NCBI GenBank assembly: GCA_905214345.1
Contig: CAJMLV010000040.1
Location: 1-26,160, forward strand
DNA from: an uncultured bacterium
Lineage (GTDB): Bacteria > Bacillota > Clostridia > Oscillospirales > Ruminococcaceae
Length of the DNA: 26,160 bases
Reading direction: 5' to 3'
The position numbers and the translations under genes are program-made. The stretch's first letter is position 1. Every line of letters begins with the position of its first letter. Shown here in pieces: positions 5,883-13,596 of the stretch. The notes beneath the pieces are model-generated. The model was not told where the DNA came from, did not search any database, and saw only the letters and a list, made by a program, of their open reading frames with translations.

Positions 5883-7250
5883 ATGAAAATTTTGAACAGC
5901 GGCGACATTATGGAAACCATCGAGATGCTCACCGCCGAGAATCTCGATGTGCGCACCGTGACCATGGGCATCAGCCTGTTGGACTGCATTGACCCGGACG
6001 GCAAGAAAGCCTGCGAAAAGATCTACAACAAGATCACCACCCGCGCCAAAGACCTGGTGAAGGTGGTGGACGGCATTGCGGCGGAATACGGTATTCCCAT
6101 TGTGAACAAACGCATCAGCGTGACGCCCATCGCCATGCTGCTGGGCGCCGCCCCCGACGCCGACCCGGTGGAATATGCCAAGGCCCTGGACGCCGCCGCC
6201 AAAGCGGTGGGAGTCAACTTCATCGGCGGTTACGGTGCCCTGGTACACAAGGGCTTTTCCGCCGGCGACAAGCGGCTGATCGAGAGCATCCCCCGCGCTC
6301 TGGCCGAAACCGATATTGTGTGTTCCAGCATCAACATCGGTTCCACCAAGTCCGGCATCAACATGGATGCCGTGGCCCTGATGGGCCAGGTGGTGCGCCA
6401 GACCGCCGAACTGACCAAGGACAACATGTGCATGGGCGACGCCAAGCTGGTCGTCTTCTGCAATGCGCCGGAGGACAACCCCTTCATGGCGGGCGCCTTC
6501 CACGGCGCCGGTGAGCCGGACTGCGAGATCCATGTAGGCGTTTCCGGCCCCGGTGCGGTGCGCGCCGCCCTGGCCAAACTACCCAAGGACGCCCCCATGG
6601 ACGAAGTGGCGGAACTGGTCAAACGTACGGCTTTCAAGATCACCCGTCTGGGTCAGCTGGTGGCCAACCTGGCCAGCGAGCGCCTGGGCGTGCCCGCAGG
6701 CATCATCGACCTGTCCCTGGCTCCCACCCCGGCCATTGGTGACAGCGTGGCCAACATCCTGGAAGAGATGGGCCTGGAAAGCTGCGGCTGCTGCGGCACC
6801 ACCGCCTGCCTGGCTCTGCTGAACGACGCCGTCAAGAAGGGCGGCGTGATGGCCTCCAACCATGTGGGCGGCCTGTCCGGCGCCTTCATCCCGGTGTCTG
6901 AGGACGACGGCATGATCAAGGCCGCCGAATGCGGCAGCCTGACCCTGGAAAAGCTGGAAGCCATGACCGCCGTCTGCTCGGTGGGCATCGACATGGTGGT
7001 CATTCCCGGCGACACCCCCGCGGAAGTCATCAGCGCCCTGATCGCCGACGAAGCGGCCATCGGCATGGTGAACAGCAAGACCACCGCCGTGCGCGTGATC
7101 CCCGCCATCGGTCACCAGGCCGGCGACGTGCTGGACTTCGGCGGGCTGCTGGGCCACGCCCCCATCATGCCCATCAGCAAGTTCAGCCCTGCGGTGATGA
7201 TCCATCGCGGCGGACGCATCCCCGCCCCCATGCAGGCTCTGAAAAACTGA
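5883..7250 (+). CDS. UPF0210 family protein (DUF711)
   Basis: A cytoplasmic protein of 455 residues matching the family's usual length, co-transcribed with the upstream ACT-domain gene. Recognisable blocks include MLTAENLDVRTVTMGISLLDC near the start, NKRISVTPIAML, GGYGALVHKGF, SSINIGSTKSGINMDAV, GVSGPGAVRAAL and the C-terminal FGGLLGHAPIMP. No membrane segment or signal is seen. The family has a conserved fold but no firmly established reaction; the link to a separate ACT domain suggests allosteric control by an amino acid. A Cys-rich stretch SCGCCGTTACLAL lies in the middle. The start at 5883 is the first ATG after GGAAAGG, and the stop is followed by a hairpin terminator. Confidence 0.85.
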   Translation: MKILNSGDIMETIEMLTAENLDVRTVTMGISLLDCIDPDGKKACEKIYNKITTRAKDLVKVVDGIAAEYGIPIVNKRISVTPIAMLLGAAPDADPVEYAKALDAAAKAVGVNFIGGYGALVHKGFSAGDKRLIESIPRALAETDIVCSSINIGSTKSGINMDAVALMGQVVRQTAELTKDNMCMGDAKLVVFCNAPEDNPFMAGAFHGAGEPDCEIHVGVSGPGAVRAALAKLPKDAPMDEVAELVKRTAFKITRLGQLVANLASERLGVPAGIIDLSLAPTPAIGDSVANILEEMGLESCGCCGTTACLALLNDAVKKGGVMASNHVGGLSGAFIPVSEDDGMIKAAECGSLTLEKLEAMTAVCSVGIDMVVIPGDTPAEVISALIADEAAIGMVNSKTTAVRVIPAIGHQAGDVLDFGGLLGHAPIMPISKFSPAVMIHRGGRIPAPMQALKN

Positions 7251-7257
7251 TTGCATA

Positions 7258-7301
7258 AAAATCCCCTTTCCGGCTCACACTAAGGGCGGAAAGGGGATTT
7301 T
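7258..7301. terminator. Hairpin between the UPF0210 gene and the DUF378 gene, containing the next ribosome binding site
   Basis: A perfect 15-bp stem pairs AAAATCCCCTTTCCG (7258-7272) with its complement (7287-7301), with a 14-base loop. The terminal A/T pairs supply a U-rich end. Its 3' arm contains GGAAAGGGG (7288-7296), the only ribosome binding site for the ATG at 7305, so RNA folding would both end transcription and hide that site. Confidence 0.75.
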
Positions 7302-7304
7302 ATC

Positions 7305-7544
7305 ATGTTTCGTTCAATGTTTTCCAAAGTATTGCTGCTGCTTCTCATCGTGGGCGGCCTGAACTGGGGCGTATACGGCATTTGGGGCCTGAACGCCATC
7401 GGCTGGCTGCTGGGCGGCAGCCTGGGCTGGCTGGCCCGAACCATCTTCATTGTGGTGGGCGTGGCCTCGCTGGCGCTGATCCCGGCCCTGTTCTATCAGG
7501 AACCGGAGGCGCGCCGTGCCGGTCCCGAACCCCACGCGCCGTAA
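7305..7544 (+). CDS. DUF378 small membrane protein (YuzA-like)
   Basis: This 79-residue protein has two hydrophobic segments (about 7-30 and 42-65) around the conserved core LNWGVYGIWGLNAIGWLLGG, diagnostic of DUF378. The C-terminus is short and polar (EPEARRAGPEPHAP). It is presumably an integral membrane protein; the family's function is unknown. The start ATG is 8 bases after GGAAAGGGG, which sits inside the preceding hairpin, so translation may depend on RNA unfolding or on a promoter inside the hairpin region that I could not see. It ends before a bidirectional terminator. Confidence 0.85.
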   Translation: MFRSMFSKVLLLLLIVGGLNWGVYGIWGLNAIGWLLGGSLGWLARTIFIVVGVASLALIPALFYQEPEARRAGPEPHAP

Positions 7545-7561
7545 CCGCGGCCGAACAAAAG

Positions 7562-7597
7562 CACCGCCCCGCCGGGAAAATTCCCTGCGGGGCGGTG
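7562..7597. terminator. Bidirectional terminator between the DUF378 gene and rodA
   Basis: An 11-bp stem CACCGCCCCGC (7562-7572) with GCGGGGCGGTG (7587-7597), with inner GGGA/TCCC pairs. T-rich tracts lie on both sides: TTCTTGTTTT on the plus strand and CTTTTG on the minus strand. The two flanking genes converge here. Confidence 0.85.
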
Positions 7598-7618
7598 TTC
7601 TTGTTTTCGATTGCCGCA

Positions 7619-8785
7619 TCAGTCGATGGGTTTAGCCAGACCTGCGTTGCGTCGGGCAGTGATGCCCACGCTCATCACCAGGCCCACACTGAGGTAAACC
7701 ATGACCACGCTGGACCCGCCTGCCGAGAAGAAGGGCAGCGTGACACCGATGACCGGCAGCACCTGCAGGTTCATGCCGATGTTGATGACGCACTGCCAGA
7801 ACAGGGCGGCGAACACGCCGGTGCAGATCAGACGGCCCAGCAGGTCCACGCTCCGGGCGGCGGTGTGCAGGGTACGGGCCATGATGCCGAAAAGCAGCGC
7901 CAACACCAGGGTGGCCCCCACAAAGCCCACGGCGTTGGCCAGATAGCTGTAAATGAAGTCGTTCCAGGCGTTGGGGATGAAGATGCTCTCATCCTGAAAA
8001 AGTCCCTGCCCTGTCAGACCGCCGGTGCCGATGGCCATGGCCGCCTTGTTCTGCTGGTAGGCAATATCGGCCAGGGCGGGGTCCTCCGGCGTGAGGACGG
8101 CCAGAATCCGCTTGAACTGGTAGCCCTTGAGAATGTTGGGATGGGTGATGAGAAGCCCGGCGCCCCCCACCACGGCAGCCGCCAGGCCGCCCAGGGCCAG
8201 GGGGATGCTCAGGCCGCCGGCAAAGAGCATGACCATGCCGATGCCCGCAAAGACCAGCGCCGTGCCGTCATCGCCCTGGATGTGGATAGCCAGCACCGGC
8301 AGGGCCACATGAGCCAGCAGAAGCAGAAGATTCAGCGGCCGGTTGACCTTGCCCCGCACCCTGTCCAGGTGCCATGCCAGGGTAAGGATGAAGCTGATTT
8401 TGGCCAGTTCGGCGGGCTGGAAGGTCATGCCCCCCACCTTGTACCAGCTGTAGTTGGAGGTACCGCCGGCATCATAGCCGATGACCACAAACCCGGCGCG
8501 GACATTGCGGAAGATCAGGGTCGGCAGCACCCCCCCCCAGGCCACCACCGCGTGCAGCGGCCAGGCATGGGCCAGGGCGCGGTAGTCGATGGTGGAAAAG
8601 ATCACCGCCAGCATAATACCCAACAGACTGGCAATGACCTGGACCGACGCCTTACTGTACGACCCGCCCAGCTGGCTGTGCTCCACCGACATCAGCACCA
8701 CAACGCTGAGGGCGGAACACACCATGCACAAAGCAAGGTACAGGGCATCTGCGCGGCGCAGATACCGGCGTGTTAAGCTAAGCAT
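7619..8785 (-). CDS. rodA: SEDS peptidoglycan glycosyltransferase, RodA type
   Basis: A polytopic membrane protein of 388 residues with about ten hydrophobic segments. SEDS proteins polymerise lipid II into glycan strands; RodA does so in side-wall growth with a class B PBP partner. Family marks are SNYSWYKVGGMTFQPAELAK (conserved Trp114 and the PAE motif at 124-126), AWNDFIYSYLANAVG (Asp276, matching the catalytic aspartate) and LPFFSAGGSS near the C-terminus. NIGMNLQVLPVIGVTLPFFS favours RodA over FtsW, though SpoVE-like roles cannot be excluded by sequence alone. The start MLSLTRR at 8785 follows GGAG; an in-frame ATG at 8842 has no site. It is monocistronic, between its own promoter and a bidirectional terminator. 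Confidence 0.87.
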   Translation of the reverse strand: MLSLTRRYLRRADALYLALCMVCSALSVVVLMSVEHSQLGGSYSKASVQVIASLLGIMLAVIFSTIDYRALAHAWPLHAVVAWGGVLPTLIFRNVRAGFVVIGYDAGGTSNYSWYKVGGMTFQPAELAKISFILTLAWHLDRVRGKVNRPLNLLLLLAHVALPVLAIHIQGDDGTALVFAGIGMVMLFAGGLSIPLALGGLAAAVVGGAGLLITHPNILKGYQFKRILAVLTPEDPALADIAYQQNKAAMAIGTGGLTGQGLFQDESIFIPNAWNDFIYSYLANAVGFVGATLVLALLFGIMARTLHTAARSVDLLGRLICTGVFAALFWQCVINIGMNLQVLPVIGVTLPFFSAGGSSVVMVYLSVGLVMSVGITARRNAGLAKPID

Positions 8786-8860
8786 ACAAAGGGGCTCCTT
8801 TCCGAAAAGGGACGCAGAACAGCGGCAAAGCTGTATCTGCAACGGGTTTCGATGAGGTCT

Positions 8861-8890
8861 ATTATAGCGCAGCGGCGCGATTTATGCCAG
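8861..8890 (-). promoter_or_regulatory. rodA promoter
   Basis: On the minus strand a perfect TATAAT (8861-8866) is preceded after 18 bases by CTGGCA (8885-8890), 4 of 6 matches to consensus. The start is predicted near 8854, about 70 bases before the rodA ATG. Confidence 0.6.
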
Positions 8891-8914
8891 ACACCACGCC
8901 AAAAGGGACAAAAT

Positions 8915-8943
8915 TTTACAAATAGCCCCAAACGGTGTATAAT
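8915..8943 (+). promoter_or_regulatory. Promoter of the tsaE-tsaB-rpiB-upp operon
   Basis: TTTACA (8915-8920) and TATAAT (8938-8943) are 17 bases apart, 11 of 12 matches to consensus. The start is predicted near 8950. It diverges from the rodA promoter. Confidence 0.85.
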
Positions 8944-8982
8944 GAATCAGTTTGAGTTTTCACCACAAGGAGTATGCGCGCC

Positions 8983-9405
8983 ATGCAGGAATATATGACA
9001 CACAGCCGCGAGGAAACGGTGGCCCTGGGGCGCACCCTGGCCCCCACTCTGGCTCCCGGCACCCTGATCGCCTTTACCGGCGGTCTGGGCGCGGGCAAAA
9101 CTGCCTTCTGCCAGGGTCTGGCGGAAGGTCTGGGCTGCACCGACCCGGTATCCAGCCCCACCTTTGCCATCGTCAACTATTACCGCGGCCCCCGTCCTTT
9201 GGCTCATTTTGACCTCTACCGCATCCATACCGAAAATGATCTGGCCGCCGCCGGGTTCTACGATTATCTGGACAGCGGAGCCATTGTGGCTGCCGAGTGG
9301 AGCGAGAACTGCGCGGATATCCTGGCACTGGAGCACCCGCTGCGCATCCACATCGAACGGTTGGACGACACCACTCGCCGGATCACCATCGAAGACCCGG
9401 TCTAA
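8983..9405 (+). CDS. tsaE: tRNA t6A biosynthesis ATPase TsaE
   Basis: TsaE (140 residues here) is the small P-loop ATPase that drives turnover of the TsaB-TsaD complex, which installs threonylcarbamoyladenosine at position 37 of ANN-decoding tRNAs. The Walker A box GGLGAGKT is at 33-40, followed by SSPTFAIVNYY and LAHFDLYRI, both family signatures, and AAEWSEN later on. The start at 8983 is 10 bases after AAGGAG; the ATG at 8974 is only one base from that site and the one at 8995 is far. The next gene, tsaB, starts 12 bases after the stop, so the two t6A genes are coupled in one operon. tsaD is not in the window. Confidence 0.95.
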   Translation: MQEYMTHSREETVALGRTLAPTLAPGTLIAFTGGLGAGKTAFCQGLAEGLGCTDPVSSPTFAIVNYYRGPRPLAHFDLYRIHTENDLAAAGFYDYLDSGAIVAAEWSENCADILALEHPLRIHIERLDDTTRRITIEDPV

Positions 9406-9417
9406 AGGGAGGAAACC

Positions 9418-10122
9418 ATGAACATTCTGGCCATTGATACCGCCGGGCGCACCGCTGCCGTGGCAGTGATGCGGGACGATGCCCTTTTGTATGAGTGCAA
9501 CACCAACACCGGCCTGACCCACAGCGAGACCCTGCTGCCCATGGTGGATACCGCCCTGAAAGCCTGCGGGCTGCGCTGTGCCGACATCGACCTGTTCGGC
9601 GTGACCGCCGGGCCGGGCAGCTTTACCGGGCTGCGCATCGGACTGGCTGCGGTAAAGGGCATGGCTTTTGTGAAAGATGTTCCCTGTGCCGGAGTCTCCA
9701 CCCTGGAAGCCCTGGCCTGGGGCATGACCGGCGAAGGCACCGTGGCAGGCGCTCTGGATGCCCGCCGCGGGCAGGTCTACTGGGCCGGTTTTGACCTGGC
9801 CACCCATGAACGGCTGACCCCCGATACCGCTGCCCCGGTGGAAACACTGGAAAATTTTGTGCGCGATTGCAAAAAGCCGCTGATTTTTGTTGGCGACGGC
9901 GCCGGGTTGTGCTACAATAGGTTTGGAAATGCCGACGGCGTGCTGGACTGCCCGGCGCCCCTGCGTGTGCTGCGCGGGGCCGGGGTAGCGCTGGCTGCCC
10001 GCCGGATGTGGGAAAGCGGGCTTGCGGTGCCCCCTGCTCAGCTCCTGCCGGATTATCACCGGCTGAGCCAGGCCGAGCGGGAACGGGCCGAGCGCGAAGC
10101 CCGGACACAGCAACATGTGTAA
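9418..10122 (+). CDS. tsaB: tRNA t6A biosynthesis protein TsaB
   Basis: A 234-residue member of the ASKHA-fold YeaZ/TsaB family, an inactive paralogue that scaffolds TsaD and TsaE in t6A synthesis. The N-terminus MNILAIDTAGRTAAVAV, the central THSETLLPMVDTAL, and the block DLFGVTAGPGSFTGLRIGLAAVKGMAF are diagnostic. The ribosome binding site GGGAGG sits 6 bases before the ATG. No RimI domain is fused at the C-terminus. It is tightly linked to tsaE upstream and rpiB downstream (19-base gap). Confidence 0.95.
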   Translation: MNILAIDTAGRTAAVAVMRDDALLYECNTNTGLTHSETLLPMVDTALKACGLRCADIDLFGVTAGPGSFTGLRIGLAAVKGMAFVKDVPCAGVSTLEALAWGMTGEGTVAGALDARRGQVYWAGFDLATHERLTPDTAAPVETLENFVRDCKKPLIFVGDGAGLCYNRFGNADGVLDCPAPLRVLRGAGVALAARRMWESGLAVPPAQLLPDYHRLSQAERERAEREARTQQHV

Positions 10123-10141
10123 AAAGAGGAGTACAGAAAGT

Positions 10142-10600
10142 ATGAAGGACATCCGCACCATTCCCGTGGCGCTGGCTGCCGACCACGGCGGCTTTGCGCT
10201 GAAAGAAGCCATCAAGGCCCACCTGGAAAGCCGGGGCATCCCCTACCGGGATTTCGGCACCCACAGCACCGACAGCTGCGACTACCCCGACCTGGCCGCT
10301 CCGGCCTGCGACGCGGTGGTGGCCGGCGAGTGCTCGGCTGCCATCCTGTGCTGCGGCACCGGCGTGGGCATGTCCATCTGCGCCAACAAGATCCACGGCA
10401 TCCGCGCCTGCTGCTGCAGCGATGCCTTCAGCGCTGAATTCACCCGCCGCCACAACGACGCCAATGCCCTGTGCCTGGGCGGCCGTGTGGTGGGCGAAGG
10501 CCTGGCGCTGACCCTGGTGGACCTGTTCCTGGATACCCCCTATGAGGGCGGCCGCCATGCCAACCGCGTGGCCAAGGTCATGGCCCTGGAAAACCGCTGA
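10142..10600 (+). CDS. rpiB: Ribose-5-phosphate isomerase B (RpiB/LacAB family)
   Basis: This 152-residue enzyme interconverts ribose 5-phosphate and ribulose 5-phosphate in the pentose phosphate pathway. The family marks ALAADHGGFALKEAI (Asp14-His15) and ILCCGTGVGMSICANK (catalytic Cys71, phosphate-binding GTGVG loop) are intact, with CSDAFSAEFTRRHNDANALCLGGR following. The start at 10142 is 10 bases after GAGGAG; an upstream ATG at 10115 overlaps the tsaB stop and lacks a site. It lies between tsaB and upp. RpiB with upp suggests linked ribose phosphate and PRPP-dependent salvage, but this is only inference. Allose-6-phosphate isomerase activity is possible in the family. Confidence 0.93.
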   Translation: MKDIRTIPVALAADHGGFALKEAIKAHLESRGIPYRDFGTHSTDSCDYPDLAAPACDAVVAGECSAAILCCGTGVGMSICANKIHGIRACCCSDAFSAEFTRRHNDANALCLGGRVVGEGLALTLVDLFLDTPYEGGRHANRVAKVMALENR

Positions 10601-10659
10601 ATTCGTACCTCGACTGCCGGGCAGTTGAACATAACAATCACGAATAAGGAGCTACCACT

Positions 10660-11289
10660 ATGAGCGTTGTAGAAATCGTCGATCATCCCCTGATCCAGCA
10701 CAAGATCAGCCTGCTGCGTGACCGCAACACCGGCACCAAGGAATTCCGCGATCTGGTCAGCGAAGTGGCCATGCTGCTCTGCTACGAAGCCACCCGCGAC
10801 CTGCCTACCGAGGAAGTGGAAGTGGAGACCCCCATTGCTCTGGCCCGCACCAAGGTCCTGGCCGGCCGCAAGCTGGCCCTGGTCCCCATCCTGCGCGCCG
10901 GTCTGGGTATGGTGGACGGCATGCTGAGCCTGATCCCCGCTGCCAAGGTCGGGCACATCGGTCTGTACCGCAACGAGGAGACCCTGGAACCCGTGGAATA
11001 CTACTGCAAGCTGCCCAAGGACATTGCCGAGCGCGAAGTTCTGGTGCTGGACCCCATGCTGGCCACCGGCGGCAGCGCCAAGGATGCCATTGCGCAGATC
11101 AAGAAGCGCGGCGCCAAGCACATCAAGTTCATCGGCCTGCTGGCTGCTCCCGAAGGACTGAAGGCCCTGCATGAAGCCCACCCCGACGTGGACATCTATG
11201 TGGGCGCGCTGGACGAAAAGCTCAACGATATGGGCTACATCGTTCCCGGTCTGGGCGACGCCGGCGACCGCATCTTCGGCACCAAGTAA
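10660..11289 (+). CDS. upp: Uracil phosphoribosyltransferase
   Basis: Upp (209 residues, the typical length) converts uracil and PRPP to UMP in pyrimidine salvage. The N-terminal VVEIVDHPLIQHKISLLRD, the block LVPILRAGLGMVDGML and the PRPP loop VLVLDPMLATGGSA (131-139 core) are textbook. The C-terminus EKLNDMGYIVPGLGDAGDRIFGTK is also conserved. AAGGAG lies 9 bases upstream of the start. The 59-base gap after rpiB holds a short inverted repeat but no promoter that I recognise, so it is likely the last gene of the tsaE operon, followed by two tandem terminators. Confidence 0.96.
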   Translation: MSVVEIVDHPLIQHKISLLRDRNTGTKEFRDLVSEVAMLLCYEATRDLPTEEVEVETPIALARTKVLAGRKLALVPILRAGLGMVDGMLSLIPAAKVGHIGLYRNEETLEPVEYYCKLPKDIAEREVLVLDPMLATGGSAKDAIAQIKKRGAKHIKFIGLLAAPEGLKALHEAHPDVDIYVGALDEKLNDMGYIVPGLGDAGDRIFGTK

Positions 11290-11302
11290 GCAACCAAATC
11301 CA

Positions 11303-11365
11303 ACGGGCAGGACCCGTCTTTTTTCCCGCGGCGTGCCCCGGCATGCTGCGGGATTTTTGTTTTTG
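11303..11365 (+). terminator. Tandem terminators after upp
   Basis: A short hairpin ACGGG/CCCGT (11303-11307 and 11313-11317) runs into six T residues. It is followed at once by a larger stem of about 14 bp (11324-11353, outer TCCCGC/GCGGGA) ending in TTTTTGTTTTT. The larger one is the stronger terminator, and it separates upp from the ATPase gene that begins 16 bases later. Confidence 0.8.
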
Positions 11366-11380
11366 GGCAAGAGGTGTGCC

Positions 11381-12235
11381 ATGATCTATCTCTCTACCTT
11401 CCACTTTCCCACCGAGGAAGCAGAGTGGCTGTTCTTTGCCGGGTTCCGGCGTACCTGCTATGATTCTTTCTATCCCTTCCAGATTTTTCCCCAGCGGGGC
11501 CTGCATGCTCTGGACCTGGCCGACATCACCATCCTGTACGGCGGCAACGGGTCGGGCAAAACCACGGCGCTGAATGTGATGGCCGAAACACTGCGGCTGC
11601 ACCGGGGTGCCCCATTCAACGGCACCAGCTTCTTCAAGCCGTACTGCCAGCTGTGCAGTCCGCATCTGCTGCATCCCCTGCCTCCGGAAAGCTGCATTCT
11701 GACCAGCGACGACGTGTTCGACACCATGCTGGACATGCGGGCCATCAACGAGGGTGTGGACCGGCGGCGGGACGAACTGCTGGCCGAAGCCAAGGACGCC
11801 CGCAACGCCAAATTCCAGCTGCGCAGTCTGGAGGATTACGACCGGCTGAAGCAGGTGGCAGAGGCCCGGCGTTCCAGCCAGTCTCAGTATGCCCGCCGTC
11901 GGGTAATGCCCAACGTGCGCACCCATTCCAACGGCGAGAGCGCCTTTCTCTTTTTTACCCAGAAAATCCGCAGCGGAGCGCTGTATCTGCTGGACGAGCC
12001 GGAAAACAGCCTTTCGCCCCGGCGGCAGATGGAACTGGCCCAATTCTTGCAGGAATCCGCCCGGTTCTACAACTGTCAGTTCGTGCTGGCCACCCACTCC
12101 CCTTTCCTTCTGGCCATGCCGGGGGCCCGGGTCTATGACCTGGACAGCGCCCCGGTGCAGCCCCGCCGGTGGACCGAGCTGGAAAACGTGCGGGCCTACT
12201 ACGACTTTTTCAAGGAACATGAGGAGGAATTCTGA
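11381..12235 (+). CDS. ABC/SMC-type AAA family ATPase
   Basis: A single-domain ATPase of 284 residues without a signal or membrane segment. Motifs in order are Walker A GGNGSGKTT (54-62), signature motif SNGES (183-187), Walker B LYLLDEPENSLSP (201-212) and switch histidine in ATHSPF (His239). This is the layout of stand-alone SMC-like or COG3910-type predicted ATPases rather than transporter ATPases. Between Walker A and the signature lies a charged helical stretch (about 128-175). The start at 11381 follows AGAGGTG. The pentapeptide-repeat gene overlaps its stop by one base, so the two are translationally coupled. No promoter is seen between the upp terminators and this gene. The function is unknown. 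Confidence 0.85.
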   Translation: MIYLSTFHFPTEEAEWLFFAGFRRTCYDSFYPFQIFPQRGLHALDLADITILYGGNGSGKTTALNVMAETLRLHRGAPFNGTSFFKPYCQLCSPHLLHPLPPESCILTSDDVFDTMLDMRAINEGVDRRRDELLAEAKDARNAKFQLRSLEDYDRLKQVAEARRSSQSQYARRRVMPNVRTHSNGESAFLFFTQKIRSGALYLLDEPENSLSPRRQMELAQFLQESARFYNCQFVLATHSPFLLAMPGARVYDLDSAPVQPRRWTELENVRAYYDFFKEHEEEF

Positions 12236-12819
12236 TGGCAGCCAAAACACGGCGGCAGGGTGAAGTGCTGACCGCCTTTGACCCCGGTCCCGAACTGCGG
12301 GACACCGGATTTTCGGACTGCACCTTTGAGAGCTGCCGCTGGAACGGCGTGCGGGTACAGAACTGCACCTTCAACAATTGCCGGTTTGTGAAATGTCAGC
12401 TTTCGGCGGTGGTGTTCAGCTTCTGCCTGATGAAGGACGCCGTGATGGAAGGCTGTGCGTTCCGCAGCATTGCCTGGGGCGGACTGCAGGGGCGCAGCGC
12501 CCTGGTACAGCCCTTTGCCCGGCTGAAAAACTGTGTGTTCCAGTACAACGAGTTCTCAGGCATGGCCCTGGCCGGGTTCGACTTTTCCGGCTGCGAGTTC
12601 CGGGAATGTGTATTCGACGATTGCAAGCTCACCGGTGCCGGATTCAACGGCGTGCCTCTGGGCCGCACCACCTTTTCCCGGTGTGACCTGCAAAGGGCGG
12701 ATTTCCGCATGGCGGAAGCCTATGCCATCAATCCCGCCGACAACCGCATGAAGGGCGCACGGTTCAGCTTTCCCGATGTGGTGGCTCTGCTGGAAGGCAC
12801 CGGCATCCAGATCGAATAA
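12235..12819 (+). CDS. Pentapeptide-repeat protein
   Basis: This 194-residue soluble protein consists mainly of pentapeptide repeats. Two runs are clear, about residues 23-80 (LRDTGFSDCTFESC, VRVQNCTFNNCRFVKC, LKDAVMEGCAF) and about 95-165 (LKNCVFQYNEFSGMAL, FDFSGCEFRECVFDDC, TTFSRCDLQRADFRMA), each with a hydrophobic centre every five residues. They would form a right-handed quadrilateral beta-helix. It is unusually rich in cysteine, commonly at the repeat corners. Known members include the Qnr and MfpA gyrase-protecting DNA mimics, but most are uncharacterised and this one has no resistance-specific feature that I can point to. The start codon overlaps the ATPase stop (TGATG), so stoichiometric expression is likely. 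The C-terminal tail VVALLEGTGIQIE is typical of chromosomal members. Confidence 0.88.
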   Translation: MAAKTRRQGEVLTAFDPGPELRDTGFSDCTFESCRWNGVRVQNCTFNNCRFVKCQLSAVVFSFCLMKDAVMEGCAFRSIAWGGLQGRSALVQPFARLKNCVFQYNEFSGMALAGFDFSGCEFRECVFDDCKLTGAGFNGVPLGRTTFSRCDLQRADFRMAEAYAINPADNRMKGARFSFPDVVALLEGTGIQIE

Positions 12820-12822
12820 AAA

Positions 12823-12862
12823 GCGGCCCGGCCGGGTGGATTGCCCCGGTCGGGCCGTTTTC
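12823..12862. terminator. Bidirectional terminator between the pentapeptide-repeat gene and yggS
   Basis: A stem of about 13 bp with one G-T wobble (CGGCCCGGCCGGG at 12824-12836 against 12844-12857). TTTT follows on the plus strand and five T on the minus strand. The flanking genes converge. Confidence 0.85.
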
Positions 12863-12874
12863 CTTTTTCCTGAT

Positions 12875-13591
12875 TTATTTGGAGTAGTCCCGGGCACCAT
12901 AAATCGCGGTGCCGATGCGCACGATGGTAGCGCCTTCCTTGATGGCGGCCACAAAATCACCGCTCATGCCCATGGAAAGGATGTTCAGGCGTACGCCATA
13001 CTGTTCCCGGGCGTGGTCCAGCAGCTTGCGCATATCCTCAAAAAAGGCACGGGTCTGGCTTTCGGTGGCATCGGCTGGCGGAATGGCCATCAGGCCGCGC
13101 AGCTCGACGTTGTCCCGCTCGGTGGCCTGGTCCAGCAGTTCCCACAGTTCCCGTTCCCCGGCCACACCGCTCTTGGAGGCTTCGTTGCCGATGTTCACTT
13201 CCACCAGGATCTGCTGGCGGATGCCGGCATTGGCGGCGGTCCGGTCGATCTTATCCAGCAGGCGCAGGCTGTCCACGCTCTGGATCAGAGAGGCCCGGCC
13301 CACCACCTTGTTCACCTTGTTGGTCTGCAGGTGGCCGATAAAATGCCCCGGCTTGCCATTGTAGGCACCGGCGTCAAACTTTTCCACCAGTTCCTGCACA
13401 TGGTTTTCCCCAAACACATCGATGGGCATATCGGCACTGGCACGGACTTCTTCCACCGTGCGGGTCTTGCAGGCCGCACACAGCAGAATATCGGCGGGGT
13501 CGCGCCCGGCCTGGCGGGCGGCCTGGGCCATCTCTTCCCGGATGCGGGCAATATTTTCGGCCATGCGGGCCGTGATTTCCTGACTGAGCAT
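12875..13591 (-). CDS. yggS: Pyridoxal phosphate homeostasis protein (YggS/PLPBP family)
   Basis: A 238-residue member of the single-domain PLP-binding alanine-racemase-like fold (YggS, YlmE, PROSC), which buffers cellular PLP and affects amino-acid balance; no enzyme activity is established. The PLP lysine is Lys42 in LLCAACKTRTVEEV. Conserved blocks FGENHVQELVEKF, WHFIGHLQ-like HFIGHLQTNKVNKVV, ILVEVNIGNEASKSG and LSMGMSGDFVAAIKEGATIVRIGTAIYGAR are intact. The start at 13591 is 5 bases after AGGTGA and 5 bases after the upstream gene's stop, so the two genes form an operon. In many Firmicutes this gene lies with sepF and divIVA; that context is absent here. Confidence 0.94.
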   Translation of the reverse strand: MLSQEITARMAENIARIREEMAQAARQAGRDPADILLCAACKTRTVEEVRASADMPIDVFGENHVQELVEKFDAGAYNGKPGHFIGHLQTNKVNKVVGRASLIQSVDSLRLLDKIDRTAANAGIRQQILVEVNIGNEASKSGVAGERELWELLDQATERDNVELRGLMAIPPADATESQTRAFFEDMRKLLDHAREQYGVRLNILSMGMSGDFVAAIKEGATIVRIGTAIYGARDYSK

Positions 13592-13596
13592 CTGTC

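Noticed and set aside
10115..10141. Alternative upstream start for rpiB overlapping the tsaB stop
   Set aside because: The extra residues match nothing in the family and a good ribosome binding site lies before the ATG at 10142.
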